From: Coemansia sp. RSA 487 | Taxonomy: Eukaryota > Kickxellomycota > Kickxellomycetes > Kickxellales > Kickxellaceae | DNA: 64,000 bases | Reading direction: 5' to 3' | Assembly (NCBI GenBank): GCA_027577595.1 | Contig: JANBRJ010000046.1 | Span: 1-64,000, forward strand | Shown: in pieces, positions 33,237 through 41,586 of the stretch | Position numbering within the stretch: the first letter of the stretch is position 1 | How the letters are laid out: each line of letters opens with the position of its first letter | The notes under the pieces: model-generated | What the model was told of the DNA's origin: nothing | What the model saw: only the letters and a program-made list of their open reading frames with translations | The model's database searches: none | Translations under genes and position numbers: made by a program

Positions 33237-34322
33237 ATGGCAGACGCAACATTGAGCAATCACAACGATACAGACGAAGTCGAGTTTCCGATCCTCTGCG
33301 AGACATGTCTTGGCGACAACCCGTATGTGCGGATGACAAAGGAAAAGCTGGGAAAGGAGTGCAAGATATGCTCACGAGCATTCACGATATTTCGATGGCT
33401 GCCTGGCCGCGGGATGCGGTACAAAAAGACCGAGATTTGCTCGACATGCGCCAAACTAAAAAACGTGTGCCAAACTTGTGTGCTGGATCTTGAGCACGGG
33501 CTTCCTGTGCAAGTGCGCGACTCTATGCTTAGCATGCAGGACGAGGTTCCCCGAGAGGAGTCGAACCGACGGGACTACCTCGCAAAGATGGCTAACAGAC
33601 TGGAAGTCCAAGGAGACCCACTCGACTTTAGCGGCAAGGCACAGCCAGCGGGGCGCGAGACGCTCAAGCGGATGGCGCGCAAGGAGCCTTACTACAAGCG
33701 CAACCGGGCACATGTATGCTCCTTTTTCGTCAAAGGTCAATGTACGCGCGGGAACGAGTGCCCGTACAGGCACGAGATGCCCGACGGGAACCCTGAGCTG
33801 GCGAAACAGAACATAGTCGACCGGTACCACGGCCACAACGATCCGGTAGCACAGCGCATGCTTGCACGTACACGCAAGTCGGAGAACAGCTTGACGGCGC
33901 CCGCAGACAAAAGCATAACGTCATTGTTTGTGATGGGGATGGACGGGCTAGCGCAGGCGGATTTGCGCAATCATTTTGGCGCATACGGGGAGCTGAAGTC
34001 GGTTGCTGTTGTGCCCAGGGGCAACTGTGCCTTCGTTAACTTCACAAGCAGGGCTGGGGCAGAGGCCGCGGCCAAAGCAGCGCTTGGCGGCTGCGTGGTC
34101 AAGAACAAGTCGGTCAGGCTGGCGTGGGCGAAGCCCAAGCCCAAGGGCCCAGAGTCGGAGGTTGCAAAGCGAACTGGCGGGAAATCCAGCGACGGAAGCC
34201 AGCAAGCCAGAAAGGGAGCAAAGGGCATTATTCCGTTGCCGCCAGGGGCGCTGCAAGGCGGTAAGGCTGCGTATCCGAGCCAGGACCCAACCGCACAGGG
34301 AGCAGCATCAAGCGAAAGGTAG
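33237..34322 (+). CDS. SLT11: Pre-mRNA splicing factor RBM22/Slt11 (Ecm2)
   Basis: RNA-binding factor of the NTC-related group that contacts U6 snRNA and the intron in the activated spliceosome. 361 residues. N-terminal zinc region with paired cysteines (CETCLGDNPYVRM at 20s, CKICSRAFTIFRW, ICSTCAKLKNVCQTC), then the CCCH finger at about 161-179 (CSFFVKGQCTRGNECPYRH), a linker ending in NIVDRYHGHNDPVAQRML, and an RRM at about 228-305 (SLFVMGMDG, GNCAFVNFTSRAGAE). The tail is Lys/Gly-rich and ends with a low-complexity Gln/Ala piece. All cysteines of the signature are present. Single exon. Shares a role, not an operon, with ISY1 ten kilobases away: both belong to the Prp19-linked machinery. 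Confidence 0.94.
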   Translation: MADATLSNHNDTDEVEFPILCETCLGDNPYVRMTKEKLGKECKICSRAFTIFRWLPGRGMRYKKTEICSTCAKLKNVCQTCVLDLEHGLPVQVRDSMLSMQDEVPREESNRRDYLAKMANRLEVQGDPLDFSGKAQPAGRETLKRMARKEPYYKRNRAHVCSFFVKGQCTRGNECPYRHEMPDGNPELAKQNIVDRYHGHNDPVAQRMLARTRKSENSLTAPADKSITSLFVMGMDGLAQADLRNHFGAYGELKSVAVVPRGNCAFVNFTSRAGAEAAAKAALGGCVVKNKSVRLAWAKPKPKGPESEVAKRTGGKSSDGSQQARKGAKGIIPLPPGALQGGKAAYPSQDPTAQGAASSER

Positions 34323-34870
34323 CTTGTTTACTTTTCTGTTTTCCATTTATTGACAAACAACGTGAACGAATTGCAACAATAGAAGCACAGCAATAGACTT
34401 TAGCATTATCAAACATGTCGATTGTCCACCAACCAACCTTATCGCTGGAACTGGTGACTGTCCTGTGAAGGGGCATTTCAATTTAAGAAAAGCTTCGGTT
34501 CTGAACCATCTCGCGGTAGAATAATACGAAAGCTCGCTTGTATTAAGTGGTTTTTTGTGTGGCACTCTATATCTTTCTCCACGTATCATCTGTTCTGATG
34601 TGTTGTCTGGTACCATTGGACAAAAACAAACGCACCAAATGGATGGTTTTCTTTTTCGCTTGTGTGATCCCTTCCATGCAAATCCGCCTAAGCTTTGCTC
34701 TTTTAACTGGCTCTGCAAAGCAGCCTTTGACTAGCTCTTTTTGCTGCTTCTTTATTTTTTAATCTCTTTTCTCTGCTGCTGGTATTTTTTTTACTATTTT
34801 CTAACTTTTGTTTGCTCGCTTATTGTTTCCTGTCTTTTACTTTTAGTATTATTCTATTATCTAGCACGAC
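34323..34870. other. Intergenic, leader of first NmrA-like gene
   Basis: About 550 bases, no gene supported. From 34660 to 34865 the plus strand is very T-rich and looks like the promoter and leader of the next gene. Confidence 0.45.
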
Positions 34871-35944
34871 ATGGCTGCAGACGAGGGGTACAGCAAAATA
34901 GCGGTTGTTGGCACAGGTGGATACGGGTGGCACTTTCTCAAAGCCCTTGTTCACAGCAACCACTTTGCCACAGTGCGCGCGGTGACGCGAAATTGTATCA
35001 ATGATGCAGCAAAACACGCACGGATTCGGCAGCTTAAAGAGCTGGGGATACAAATTTTTGAGTACGATGAGGCAACTGAAAAGGCGTTTGAGGTGGCCTT
35101 CAAAGACATCGACATTATAGTCAGTGCAGTCGGTGTAGCTGGCGTTCCAGACCAGATTCCAATGATTGACGGTGCGCTGCTGGCGGGAGCCAAGTGGTTT
35201 ATTCCGTCTGAATACGGTGTCGTGTACTATCCATCCGTATGGATGCCATTTGCCAGCCCGCTGGCAGCAAAGAGCCTTGTGCAGGATCACCTTTTCACAG
35301 CAGCGAAATCGAAGGGTCTTGCACACACAATCGTTTACACGGGGCTTGCTCTGGATTATCTTGACCCGAGGTCAATCGGACTCCGACTGGCAAAACGCAC
35401 AGCCACGCTGGTAGGCCGTGGTGGTACGCCTGTCACATTCACAAGCGTCCACGATGTGGTGCACTTGATAGTAGACATTGTCAAGCGGCCACTCGAGATG
35501 CAGAACCGGACTGTCCGATATGCCGGATCGACGGCCAAGATGCGCGACCTGATCAAGGTGGTTACTGGCAGCAACTGCGGTGAGCATCTAAAGATCGTCA
35601 GCATCGACGAGGCTAAAGAAAGGTTTTGCGAGCTTGCACGTACTCAGAATATGAAAGCATTTCAGGTCTACGCCCGTTTGTTGATCGAGGAAGGACTAGC
35701 ACAGATCAACCGGCACCGCGAGCCGCTGGACAACTCATTATTTTTGACACTATTGCCAGAGCCCGTGCACCGAACACTTGAGCGCCTTATGTCTAGAGCA
35801 TCAGCAGTTGATGGTGTAGCACATATGAGGCATGGTCCCCTTCATCGCAGCGACACAGGGTCATCTGTCACGGACGGTTTGGGCGAGGTTGACAAAAAAG
35901 ACTGCTCACCAGCATCATCATCGTCAGATTCCGACTCTAACTAA
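34871..35944 (+). CDS. NmrA-like/isoflavone-reductase-family NAD(P)-binding protein, copy 1
   Basis: An atypical short-chain dehydrogenase of the NmrA/isoflavone reductase group; members are either NADPH-dependent reductases or redox-sensing regulators and the substrate here is unknown. 357 residues: Rossmann glycine loop GTGGYGWHF at residues 14-22, VRAVTRN at the end of beta-2, DIIVSAVGVAGVPDQ, then the family signature KWFIPSEYGVVYYP and a lysine (AKSLVQDHLF) in the usual active-site helix. The C-terminal 35 residues are Ser/Asp-rich and specific to this copy. Single exon. Residues 7-235 are almost identical to the next gene, while the ends differ (see findings). Similar proteins are common in fungal secondary metabolism, but no such cluster is near. 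Confidence 0.85.
   Translation: MAADEGYSKIAVVGTGGYGWHFLKALVHSNHFATVRAVTRNCINDAAKHARIRQLKELGIQIFEYDEATEKAFEVAFKDIDIIVSAVGVAGVPDQIPMIDGALLAGAKWFIPSEYGVVYYPSVWMPFASPLAAKSLVQDHLFTAAKSKGLAHTIVYTGLALDYLDPRSIGLRLAKRTATLVGRGGTPVTFTSVHDVVHLIVDIVKRPLEMQNRTVRYAGSTAKMRDLIKVVTGSNCGEHLKIVSIDEAKERFCELARTQNMKAFQVYARLLIEEGLAQINRHREPLDNSLFLTLLPEPVHRTLERLMSRASAVDGVAHMRHGPLHRSDTGSSVTDGLGEVDKKDCSPASSSSDSDSN
34889..35576 (+). repeat. Near-identical tract shared with 36494-37181 (direct repeat, copy A)
   Basis: 688 bases that match the second NmrA gene at an offset of 1605 with six mismatches that I counted (about 99.1%). It begins 18 bases after the ATG in both genes and ends abruptly within the GSNCG/GSNYG codons; beyond, identity falls to roughly two thirds. 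No indel inside. Confidence 0.92.
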
Positions 35945-36475
35945 TAAAATGACGAATTGTGTAGATGGGCCTGTAGGAATTGTATTTTTGAGCATTTATA
36001 CACAATAAGATGATTCAAAGCTTTGAATTTCGCTGCTCTACATATACCGTTTTGTCCTTGAAGCAAGGCTTGGAGGTTTTGAAAATAGTCACTCCAAGTC
36101 TGCAGACAGACGCACTTGTTGGGAGGATTTTATATGTCTACTATCATGATGATGCTAGCAAACTAAATGTGAATGTGCTGCTATCCTTTAACTAATCTAT
36201 TATTATATTGGATCTAACTTTGTTAGACATTGAGGCAATCAAAACAGGATATTTTGGTATTTAGGTTCTATTTTTGTCTGGAGCTCTATATCAAGATTTC
36301 ACATCCATATAAATAACTCAATTTTGAAAATATCCTCTTTACACCACTTTTATAGTTAGTTATATATCATGCTGCTGTCAGAAAAAGTTTGACCCTATGT
36401 TTCGCTGCGTTTCGTGCTTCCCACCGTTTGTATTTGGCATATAGGTTATACTTCCATCGTATCATATAGTGCTAA
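35945..36475. other. Spacer between the two NmrA-like genes
   Basis: 531 AT-rich bases, no gene. It shows no obvious similarity to the region upstream of the first copy, so the promoters of the pair are different. Confidence 0.5.
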
Positions 36476-37462
36476 ATGGTTAGGTACGCTTCATACAGCA
36501 AAATAGCGGTTGTTGGCACTGGCGGATACGGGTGGCACTTTCTCAAAGCTCTTGTTCACAGCAACCACTTTGCCACAGTGCGCGCGGTGACACGAAATTG
36601 TATCAATGATGCAGCAAAACACGCACGGATTCGGCAGCTTAAAGAGCTGGGGATACAAATTTTTGAGTACGATGAGGCAACTGAAAAGGCGTTTGAGGTG
36701 GCCTTCAAAGACATCGACATTATAGTCAGTGCAGTCGGTGTAGCTGGCGTTCCAGACCAGATTCCAATGATTGACGGTGCGCTGCTGGCGGGAGCCAAGT
36801 GGTTTATTCCGTCTGAATACGGTGTCGTGTACTATCCATCCGTATGGATGCCATTTGCCAGCCCGCTGGCAGCAAAGAGCCTTGTGCATGATCACCTTTT
36901 CACAGCAGCGAAATCGAAGGGTCTTGCACACACAATCGTTTACACGGGGCTTGCTCTGGATTATCTTGACCCGAGGTCAATCGGGCTCCGACTGGCAAAA
37001 CGCACAGCCACGCTGGTAGGCCGTGGTGGTACGCCTGTCACATTCACAAGCGTCCACGATGTGGTGCACTTGATAGTAGACATTGTCAAGCGGCCACTCG
37101 AGATGCAGAACCGGACTGTCCGATATGCCGGATCGACGGCCAAGATGCGCGACCTGATCAAGGTGGTTACTGGCAGCAACTACGGGGAGCGTCTACAGAT
37201 CCTCGGCATCGATGAGGCTAAAGAAGTATTCTGCGAGTATGCGCGTATTCAGGATAAACGAGCGTTCCCTATATACACTTGCTTGCTTGTTGAGGAAGGG
37301 CTGGCGCAAATTAACCGACACCAGGAACCATTGGATAACTCGATGTTCCCGGAACTGTCACCAGAACCTGTACGCCAAACGCTTGAGCGTCTGATGGCAA
37401 ATGTATCAACATCTGAGAGCACAAGCAAGATCCACAAGCAGAGCGGTAATATCTTCAATTAA
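36476..37462 (+). CDS. NmrA-like/isoflavone-reductase-family NAD(P)-binding protein, copy 2
   Basis: Tandem paralogue of the preceding gene, 328 residues. Same fold and motifs (GTGGYGWHF, KWFIPSEYGVVYYP, AKSLVHDHLF). The first six codons (MVRYAS against MAADEG) and everything after about residue 235 differ from copy 1 by many substitutions (FCEYARIQDKRAFPIYTCLL against FCELARTQNMKAFQVYARLL), and the acidic Ser-rich tail of copy 1 is absent; this one ends in SKIHKQSGNIFN. Within the core, only Gln/His in AKSLV(Q/H)DH differs at the protein level as far as I can see. Own promoter, so the two may be expressed differently. It converges with NOL12 (110 bases between stops). Confidence 0.85.
   Translation: MVRYASYSKIAVVGTGGYGWHFLKALVHSNHFATVRAVTRNCINDAAKHARIRQLKELGIQIFEYDEATEKAFEVAFKDIDIIVSAVGVAGVPDQIPMIDGALLAGAKWFIPSEYGVVYYPSVWMPFASPLAAKSLVHDHLFTAAKSKGLAHTIVYTGLALDYLDPRSIGLRLAKRTATLVGRGGTPVTFTSVHDVVHLIVDIVKRPLEMQNRTVRYAGSTAKMRDLIKVVTGSNYGERLQILGIDEAKEVFCEYARIQDKRAFPIYTCLLVEEGLAQINRHQEPLDNSMFPELSPEPVRQTLERLMANVSTSESTSKIHKQSGNIFN
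36494..37181 (+). repeat. Near-identical tract shared with 34889-35576 (direct repeat, copy B)
   Basis: Partner of copy A: 688 bases, six mismatches. Both ends of the tract lie inside the coding sequence. Confidence 0.92.
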
Positions 37463-37572
37463 AAAGACAGATTATAGATATTCGCATGGGCTTTTGTATT
37501 GAACATTTATGTGCAAAAGTATTAGAGAAACACAACGAGTAAAATGTAGAGTCGCTGGCACAGACTCCCAAG

Positions 37573-38295
37573 CTACCGGCGACGTTGTGTCTTGCCGCCG
37601 TTGCTCATTGCGCCCTTCTTTTTCTTTGCAGCAGACATTGCTTTGTTTGTGGTCGCCCGCTTTGCCTTTGTCTCGTAGCGGAACTTTTTGGTCGGTTTCT
37701 TCTTTTTCTTATCCTGCTTTACGCTCTTGGACTTTGTTTCGTCTCCATCAGCATCATCATCGGATGAGGCATCGCCGCGACGTAGGGTCTTGAGCGCATC
37801 TCGCTCGACATTGAGCGCGATCTCCTGTGCCGAGAGTTTTGCATCTAGGCGCAGATCGCTGTCACCGATCTTGGTCGGATCAAAGTCCCTGGTAACAGTC
37901 ACTGTAGTAACCGTAGTATCGCCATGTAGCACGCTCTCCTCCTCTGCATCTTTCTCCGCCTCTGATTCTTCGTCGGAACCACTGTTGGCTTCCTTTTCTT
38001 TATCTGCATCGAGCTCGCCATCAATGCCCTTGTTCAGCATAATCTTGTGGGCCAGGTGCTCTTTCTGGGCTTGGCGGTTCTCGCGACGCATTTCCAGCCG
38101 CTCCTCGCGTTCCCTCTGTCTTGCCAACGCTCTCGCCTGCTCCTGCCGCTCTACCTTGCGCTTGTGAAAGCCTGTCAGAAAAGTTCGCCGTGCCTCAGGA
38201 TCAAACTGCACTTCTTCCACTTGCTCGCGCCGTGCCTTCCGCTTCTTGGCGTACGTTTTGTGGCCCTTGGTGAGCACCGATATATTGTCTGCCAT
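37573..38295 (-). CDS. RRP17: Nucleolar protein NOL12/Rrp17 family
   Basis: Nop25/NOL12 family; yeast Rrp17 is a 5'-3' exonuclease needed to process 27S pre-rRNA to 5.8S and 25S. 240 residues from the internal ATG at 38295, which gives the family-like start (TKGHKTYAKKRKARREQVEEVQFDPEARRTFLTGFHKRKVERQEQA). The conserved basic helix runs from about 30 to 95 (REREERLEMRRENRQAQKEHL), then an acidic block (EKEANSGSDEESEAEKDAEEE), TTVTTVTVTRDFDPTKI and a Lys-rich tail (KQDKKKKKPTKKFRY, AKKKKGAMSNGGKTQRRR) that looks like a nucleolar signal. The open frame upstream of 38295 is hydrophobic and poorly conserved, so it was left out. Confidence 0.85.
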   Translation of the reverse strand: MADNISVLTKGHKTYAKKRKARREQVEEVQFDPEARRTFLTGFHKRKVERQEQARALARQREREERLEMRRENRQAQKEHLAHKIMLNKGIDGELDADKEKEANSGSDEESEAEKDAEEESVLHGDTTVTTVTVTRDFDPTKIGDSDLRLDAKLSAQEIALNVERDALKTLRRGDASSDDDADGDETKSKSVKQDKKKKKPTKKFRYETKAKRATTNKAMSAAKKKKGAMSNGGKTQRRR

Positions 38296-38574
38296 TAGAG
38301 CGTTGTTTCTTTGAAGTTCGATAGGAAAGGAGGGCTTTGGGAGGGGTTGGAAAAATAAGAGTAAATTTATTAACAATGCAAGAAAAGCGAAGGAAAAAGT
38401 ACAGAAGGAAAATTTTTCTCTGCTTTAATTTTACCAAAAAAAAAAATACCTGCGAGAAATATAAATCGCCTATTTTTTAATCTCAAACTTTAGCAAGGTC
38501 ACAAAGTGGAATCCATGTTGATAAATGGAAAGATAAACTATTGGGGATAACTATGGAGCTAAAAAAAAAGGCAG

Positions 38575-39978
38575 CTAGCTTTCCGAGTCTGCGGCAAGCA
38601 TAGCAATAATGGCAGCACCGACGCCCGACCCATCCTTGGCCAGACTGAACTTGATGTTCTTGAACTGTTCCTCCGAGACAAAGTGGGAGACGGTTTCAGC
38701 CAAGATGGCCTCAAAGTCGGGGTAATGCTCGTACATGGAGCCGTCGATGCCAATGTTTACTGGCTTGTTCAGGACTTCGGGGCGCTTGAGCAGCGTAGCA
38801 ACAACGCCGATGGCGCTGAGGCGCGCCGAGCGCTCGCCGACAAGCGTAGCAACAACCTTGAAGATCTGGCGGTCGACAATGGTGGAGTGCGGAACATTCA
38901 TGGTCTTCTCGATAAGCTGTTGGATCTCGGATAAATCGGCGGAGCCGTCCAGCACGGCGGACGACAAGTACGAGGTGTCGATGGACCACATTGCGTTGAG
39001 GATCTCGGAGGAGCGGCCGTTGAGGAGCAGACGCTGATCGGTCAGCCACAGCAGCACGTTGCGTGCAATCTCGCCCAGGTACATGCCAGAGATCATCTTC
39101 TCGTAGGCCTGCTTGCGCGGGTTGATTGACTTGCGGTCCAGCTTGATGTCGTGCGGCGTGAAGGGCAGGAAGCCAAAGTCGTCGCTGTCAAACGCGCCCC
39201 ACTCGATGTTGAGCACCATCTCGCCGCTGGCGGGGCTGGCGCCCTTCCACTTGGTGAGGTTGTTGATATCCTCGTAGTAGGCGGCATTCGTGCCGGTGCC
39301 GAAGATGATCCCCACCTGCGACGACGGGTCGCTGTAGGCTGCCGACAGCAGAGTGCCCACTGTGTCGTTGACCAGCGCAACAACCTTGACACGCAGCCCC
39401 AGCCGCAGCAGCGCATCCTGCAGCAGCCGCACCACATCGCGCCCCACGCACCCAGGCACATTGAGCCCCTTGGTCCACTGCACCAGCGTTCCGCTGTTGA
39501 TCGACGTCTGATGCACAGGGTACGAGAAGGTGAATCCCATCTGGATTGCCGCCTGCTGGCCGGTCGGGCGCAGGTTGCGGTCGTCCAGGAACGTCTCGAC
39601 GCACTGTGCAATGAAGTCGAACAGCGTGCGCGACTTGGCCTCCTCCGTCAGCGTGAACTTTTGGTGCTCCGTCTTTACGCCACCGTTGCCGTCCAGGTCC
39701 ACCCGCAGCACACGCAGGTTGGTACCGCCCAGGTCGATTGCAAAGTACGACCCGGTCTCGGTGCCCTTGGGGCGGCGTGACACGTAGCTGGGGATCATCT
39801 TCAGCACCTTGTTGTCGGCCGTCAGCCCCTCCTCCATGCGCCGCCGGAACTCCTTGATAATCACCGCCAGCTTCTCGTCCGTCAGCAGAAATTGCCTGGC
39901 GAGGCTATCGACTGCTTCCTGCTGCGCTGCTGTTGCTCCGTCGATGACGTAGCGTGGATCCGTTGCCGACGATGCCAT
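38575..39978 (-). CDS. Hexokinase/glucokinase
   Basis: Phosphorylates glucose at C6 with ATP, the entry step of glycolysis. 467 residues, one 50-kDa hexokinase unit as in yeast. Seen: phosphate-1 loop FAIDLGGTNLRVLRV (about 80-94), glucose-site motif MGFTFSYPVHQTSINSGTLVQWTKGLNVPG (about 147-176), catalytic Asp in VALVNDTVGTLLSAAY, GIIFGTGTNAAYYE, NIEWGAFDSDDFGFLPFT, and the adenosine loop near the end (GIDGSMYEHYP, KDGSGVGAAIIAMLA). The N terminus lacks the KKGSM-type regulatory decapeptide of yeast Hxk2. Rich in G/C third positions, suggesting strong expression. Sequence alone does not settle hexokinase against glucokinase. Confidence 0.95.
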   Translation of the reverse strand: MASSATDPRYVIDGATAAQQEAVDSLARQFLLTDEKLAVIIKEFRRRMEEGLTADNKVLKMIPSYVSRRPKGTETGSYFAIDLGGTNLRVLRVDLDGNGGVKTEHQKFTLTEEAKSRTLFDFIAQCVETFLDDRNLRPTGQQAAIQMGFTFSYPVHQTSINSGTLVQWTKGLNVPGCVGRDVVRLLQDALLRLGLRVKVVALVNDTVGTLLSAAYSDPSSQVGIIFGTGTNAAYYEDINNLTKWKGASPASGEMVLNIEWGAFDSDDFGFLPFTPHDIKLDRKSINPRKQAYEKMISGMYLGEIARNVLLWLTDQRLLLNGRSSEILNAMWSIDTSYLSSAVLDGSADLSEIQQLIEKTMNVPHSTIVDRQIFKVVATLVGERSARLSAIGVVATLLKRPEVLNKPVNIGIDGSMYEHYPDFEAILAETVSHFVSEEQFKNIKFSLAKDGSGVGAAIIAMLAADSES

Positions 39979-40444
39979 GGCTATTCTTTGTCTTGTTTAC
40001 AGCAGATAGTATATAAGGTGTTGCTTGCTTTGTAAGTGCTTGAAACCTGGAAAGAAAGCAGAGATGAAGAAGAGAAAAAGAAAACAAAAGTGGCTTTTTG
40101 ATAACAAGAAAAAACAGAAAATGATGCCTATTCAAAAACAAAAATAATGAGGCGAAGAAAAGAAAGGGAGATAAAAGGATTCTGTGAGAAAAGCAGTTTT
40201 GTCAACCAACAACCCCTTATCTCGGCCCTTTTTGACAAGTGAGGTTGCTGTGTTGCACCAATGCAGATACGAAAGCATGCACTTTACTTTGCTGTGCATC
40301 GAATCTCCAATTCTGGCGAAACGCAATGACCTCCTAATCTCAAAGTGGCAGAGGTCCCCCATTCATTTCCTAGAAGGGCAACCCGCCTGATGTGTCGTCA
40401 TCACCAGCTTCTTCGTTGGGAGGCTCGAGAAAAAGATGCTGCTG
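39979..40444. other. Intergenic between hexokinase leader and ECH1 3' end
   Basis: About 465 bases, no gene. A CTTATATAC element (minus-strand reading) lies near 40008-40016, some 30 bases upstream of the hexokinase ATG; useful only as a weak core-promoter candidate. Confidence 0.4.
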
Positions 40445-41296
40445 TCAGAGCTTTGGAAACTGTGCCTTTTGCTTCTTGAGGCTCGACACAATGGCTGTCG
40501 CCATGTCGTGCGAGTTGTGTGCCAGCGCATTCCAGATCGCCGTGTACTCCAGCCCCTCGCGAACGCTGTGGTCGCGCGAGTAGTTGAGCAGATGCTTGGT
40601 GCTGACAACAGCCACAGGCGACTTTTCCGCAATCAGCGCAGCAACACCAAACGCCTTCTCCAGCGCCGCCTCCTTGGTTGCCAGCACATGGCTGACCAGC
40701 CCAGCCGCCTGCGCCTCGTGCGCCGGTATTTTGCGTGCCGTCAAGCACACTTCGCGCACCCAGCTGTCGTTCCCCACGACCTTTGGCAGCCGCTGCAGCG
40801 TGCCGACATCCGCCGCCATTCCAATGTCAACCTCTTTGACCATAAAGTACGCGTCTTCCGTGCACATGCGTATGTCGCATGCCGTTGTCAGATCGATTCC
40901 GACTCCTAGGCACGCGCCGTGCACGACAGCCACCACAGGTTTGTCGCAGTTCTCCACCGCACTGATTGCCTCCTGGAACGTCAGGATGTGCAGCCGGTGG
41001 TAGTATCCGCGCCGGGCAACGTCTACCGCACCGTTGCTGTTAGCGGGACCTCCCTGTGCCAGCGATCCTTTGGACGCCTCCTTCAGGTCAAGTCCTGCCG
41101 TAAACATCCTCCCGGCTGCCGAAATAACGACGCTGCGCACATCACCGTCCGTCTTGAAGCGGCCGAAGCACTGTCCGATCTCTGTCCATGTCTGCGTGCT
41201 GAACGCATTGAGCGCCTTGGGCCTGTTTATCTCCACATGCGCAACGCCTTCAGCCGAGATGCTGACCTTGATGCACTCAAACTCGTAGCTGCTCAT
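40445..41296 (-). CDS. ECH1: Delta(3,5)-Delta(2,4)-dienoyl-CoA isomerase (ECH1, crotonase family)
   Basis: Moves double bonds of odd-numbered unsaturated fatty acyl-CoAs in beta-oxidation. 283 residues from the ATG at 41296 (MSSYEFECIKV). Crotonase fold: INRPKALNAFSTQTWTEIG, oxyanion motif around AAGRMFTAGLDLKEAS, GACLGVGIDLTTACDIRMCTEDAYFMVKEVDIGMAADVGTLQRLPKVVG. The acidic catalytic residues of ECH1 are all there (Asp in GIDLTTACDIR; Glu in KEVDIG; Asp in AADVG), which separates it from enoyl-CoA hydratases. The C-terminal tripeptide is PKL, a weak variant of the peroxisomal signal SKL; there is no presequence. The upstream in-frame extension is hydrophobic, lacks conservation and was not included. 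Confidence 0.93.
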   Translation of the reverse strand: MSSYEFECIKVSISAEGVAHVEINRPKALNAFSTQTWTEIGQCFGRFKTDGDVRSVVISAAGRMFTAGLDLKEASKGSLAQGGPANSNGAVDVARRGYYHRLHILTFQEAISAVENCDKPVVAVVHGACLGVGIDLTTACDIRMCTEDAYFMVKEVDIGMAADVGTLQRLPKVVGNDSWVREVCLTARKIPAHEAQAAGLVSHVLATKEAALEKAFGVAALIAEKSPVAVVSTKHLLNYSRDHSVREGLEYTAIWNALAHNSHDMATAIVSSLKKQKAQFPKL

Positions 41297-41586
41297 TTTT
41301 TTCTGGGTTGTTTGTAGTATAATCACTTTTAGGCGGTTTATTGGGTACAAGGACAAGGGTGGAAAAGAGTGTGCAGAACAAGAATATAAGAAACAGGGAA
41401 CGTAAAAAAAAGATGAACAAGCAAAAGATTTAGTTGGTGCTTTGACCGCTCTTGAAAGCGCAACACCAAAGATAGAAAAAAGAGGAGCACGTGAAAGAAA
41501 GAGAAAATGCAATCGTCGCGCTTCGGAGTGTATGCTTTTTCCGGGGTTCCGACACCCAAAGAAAAGTCCAAAAGTTGCCCATTGGA

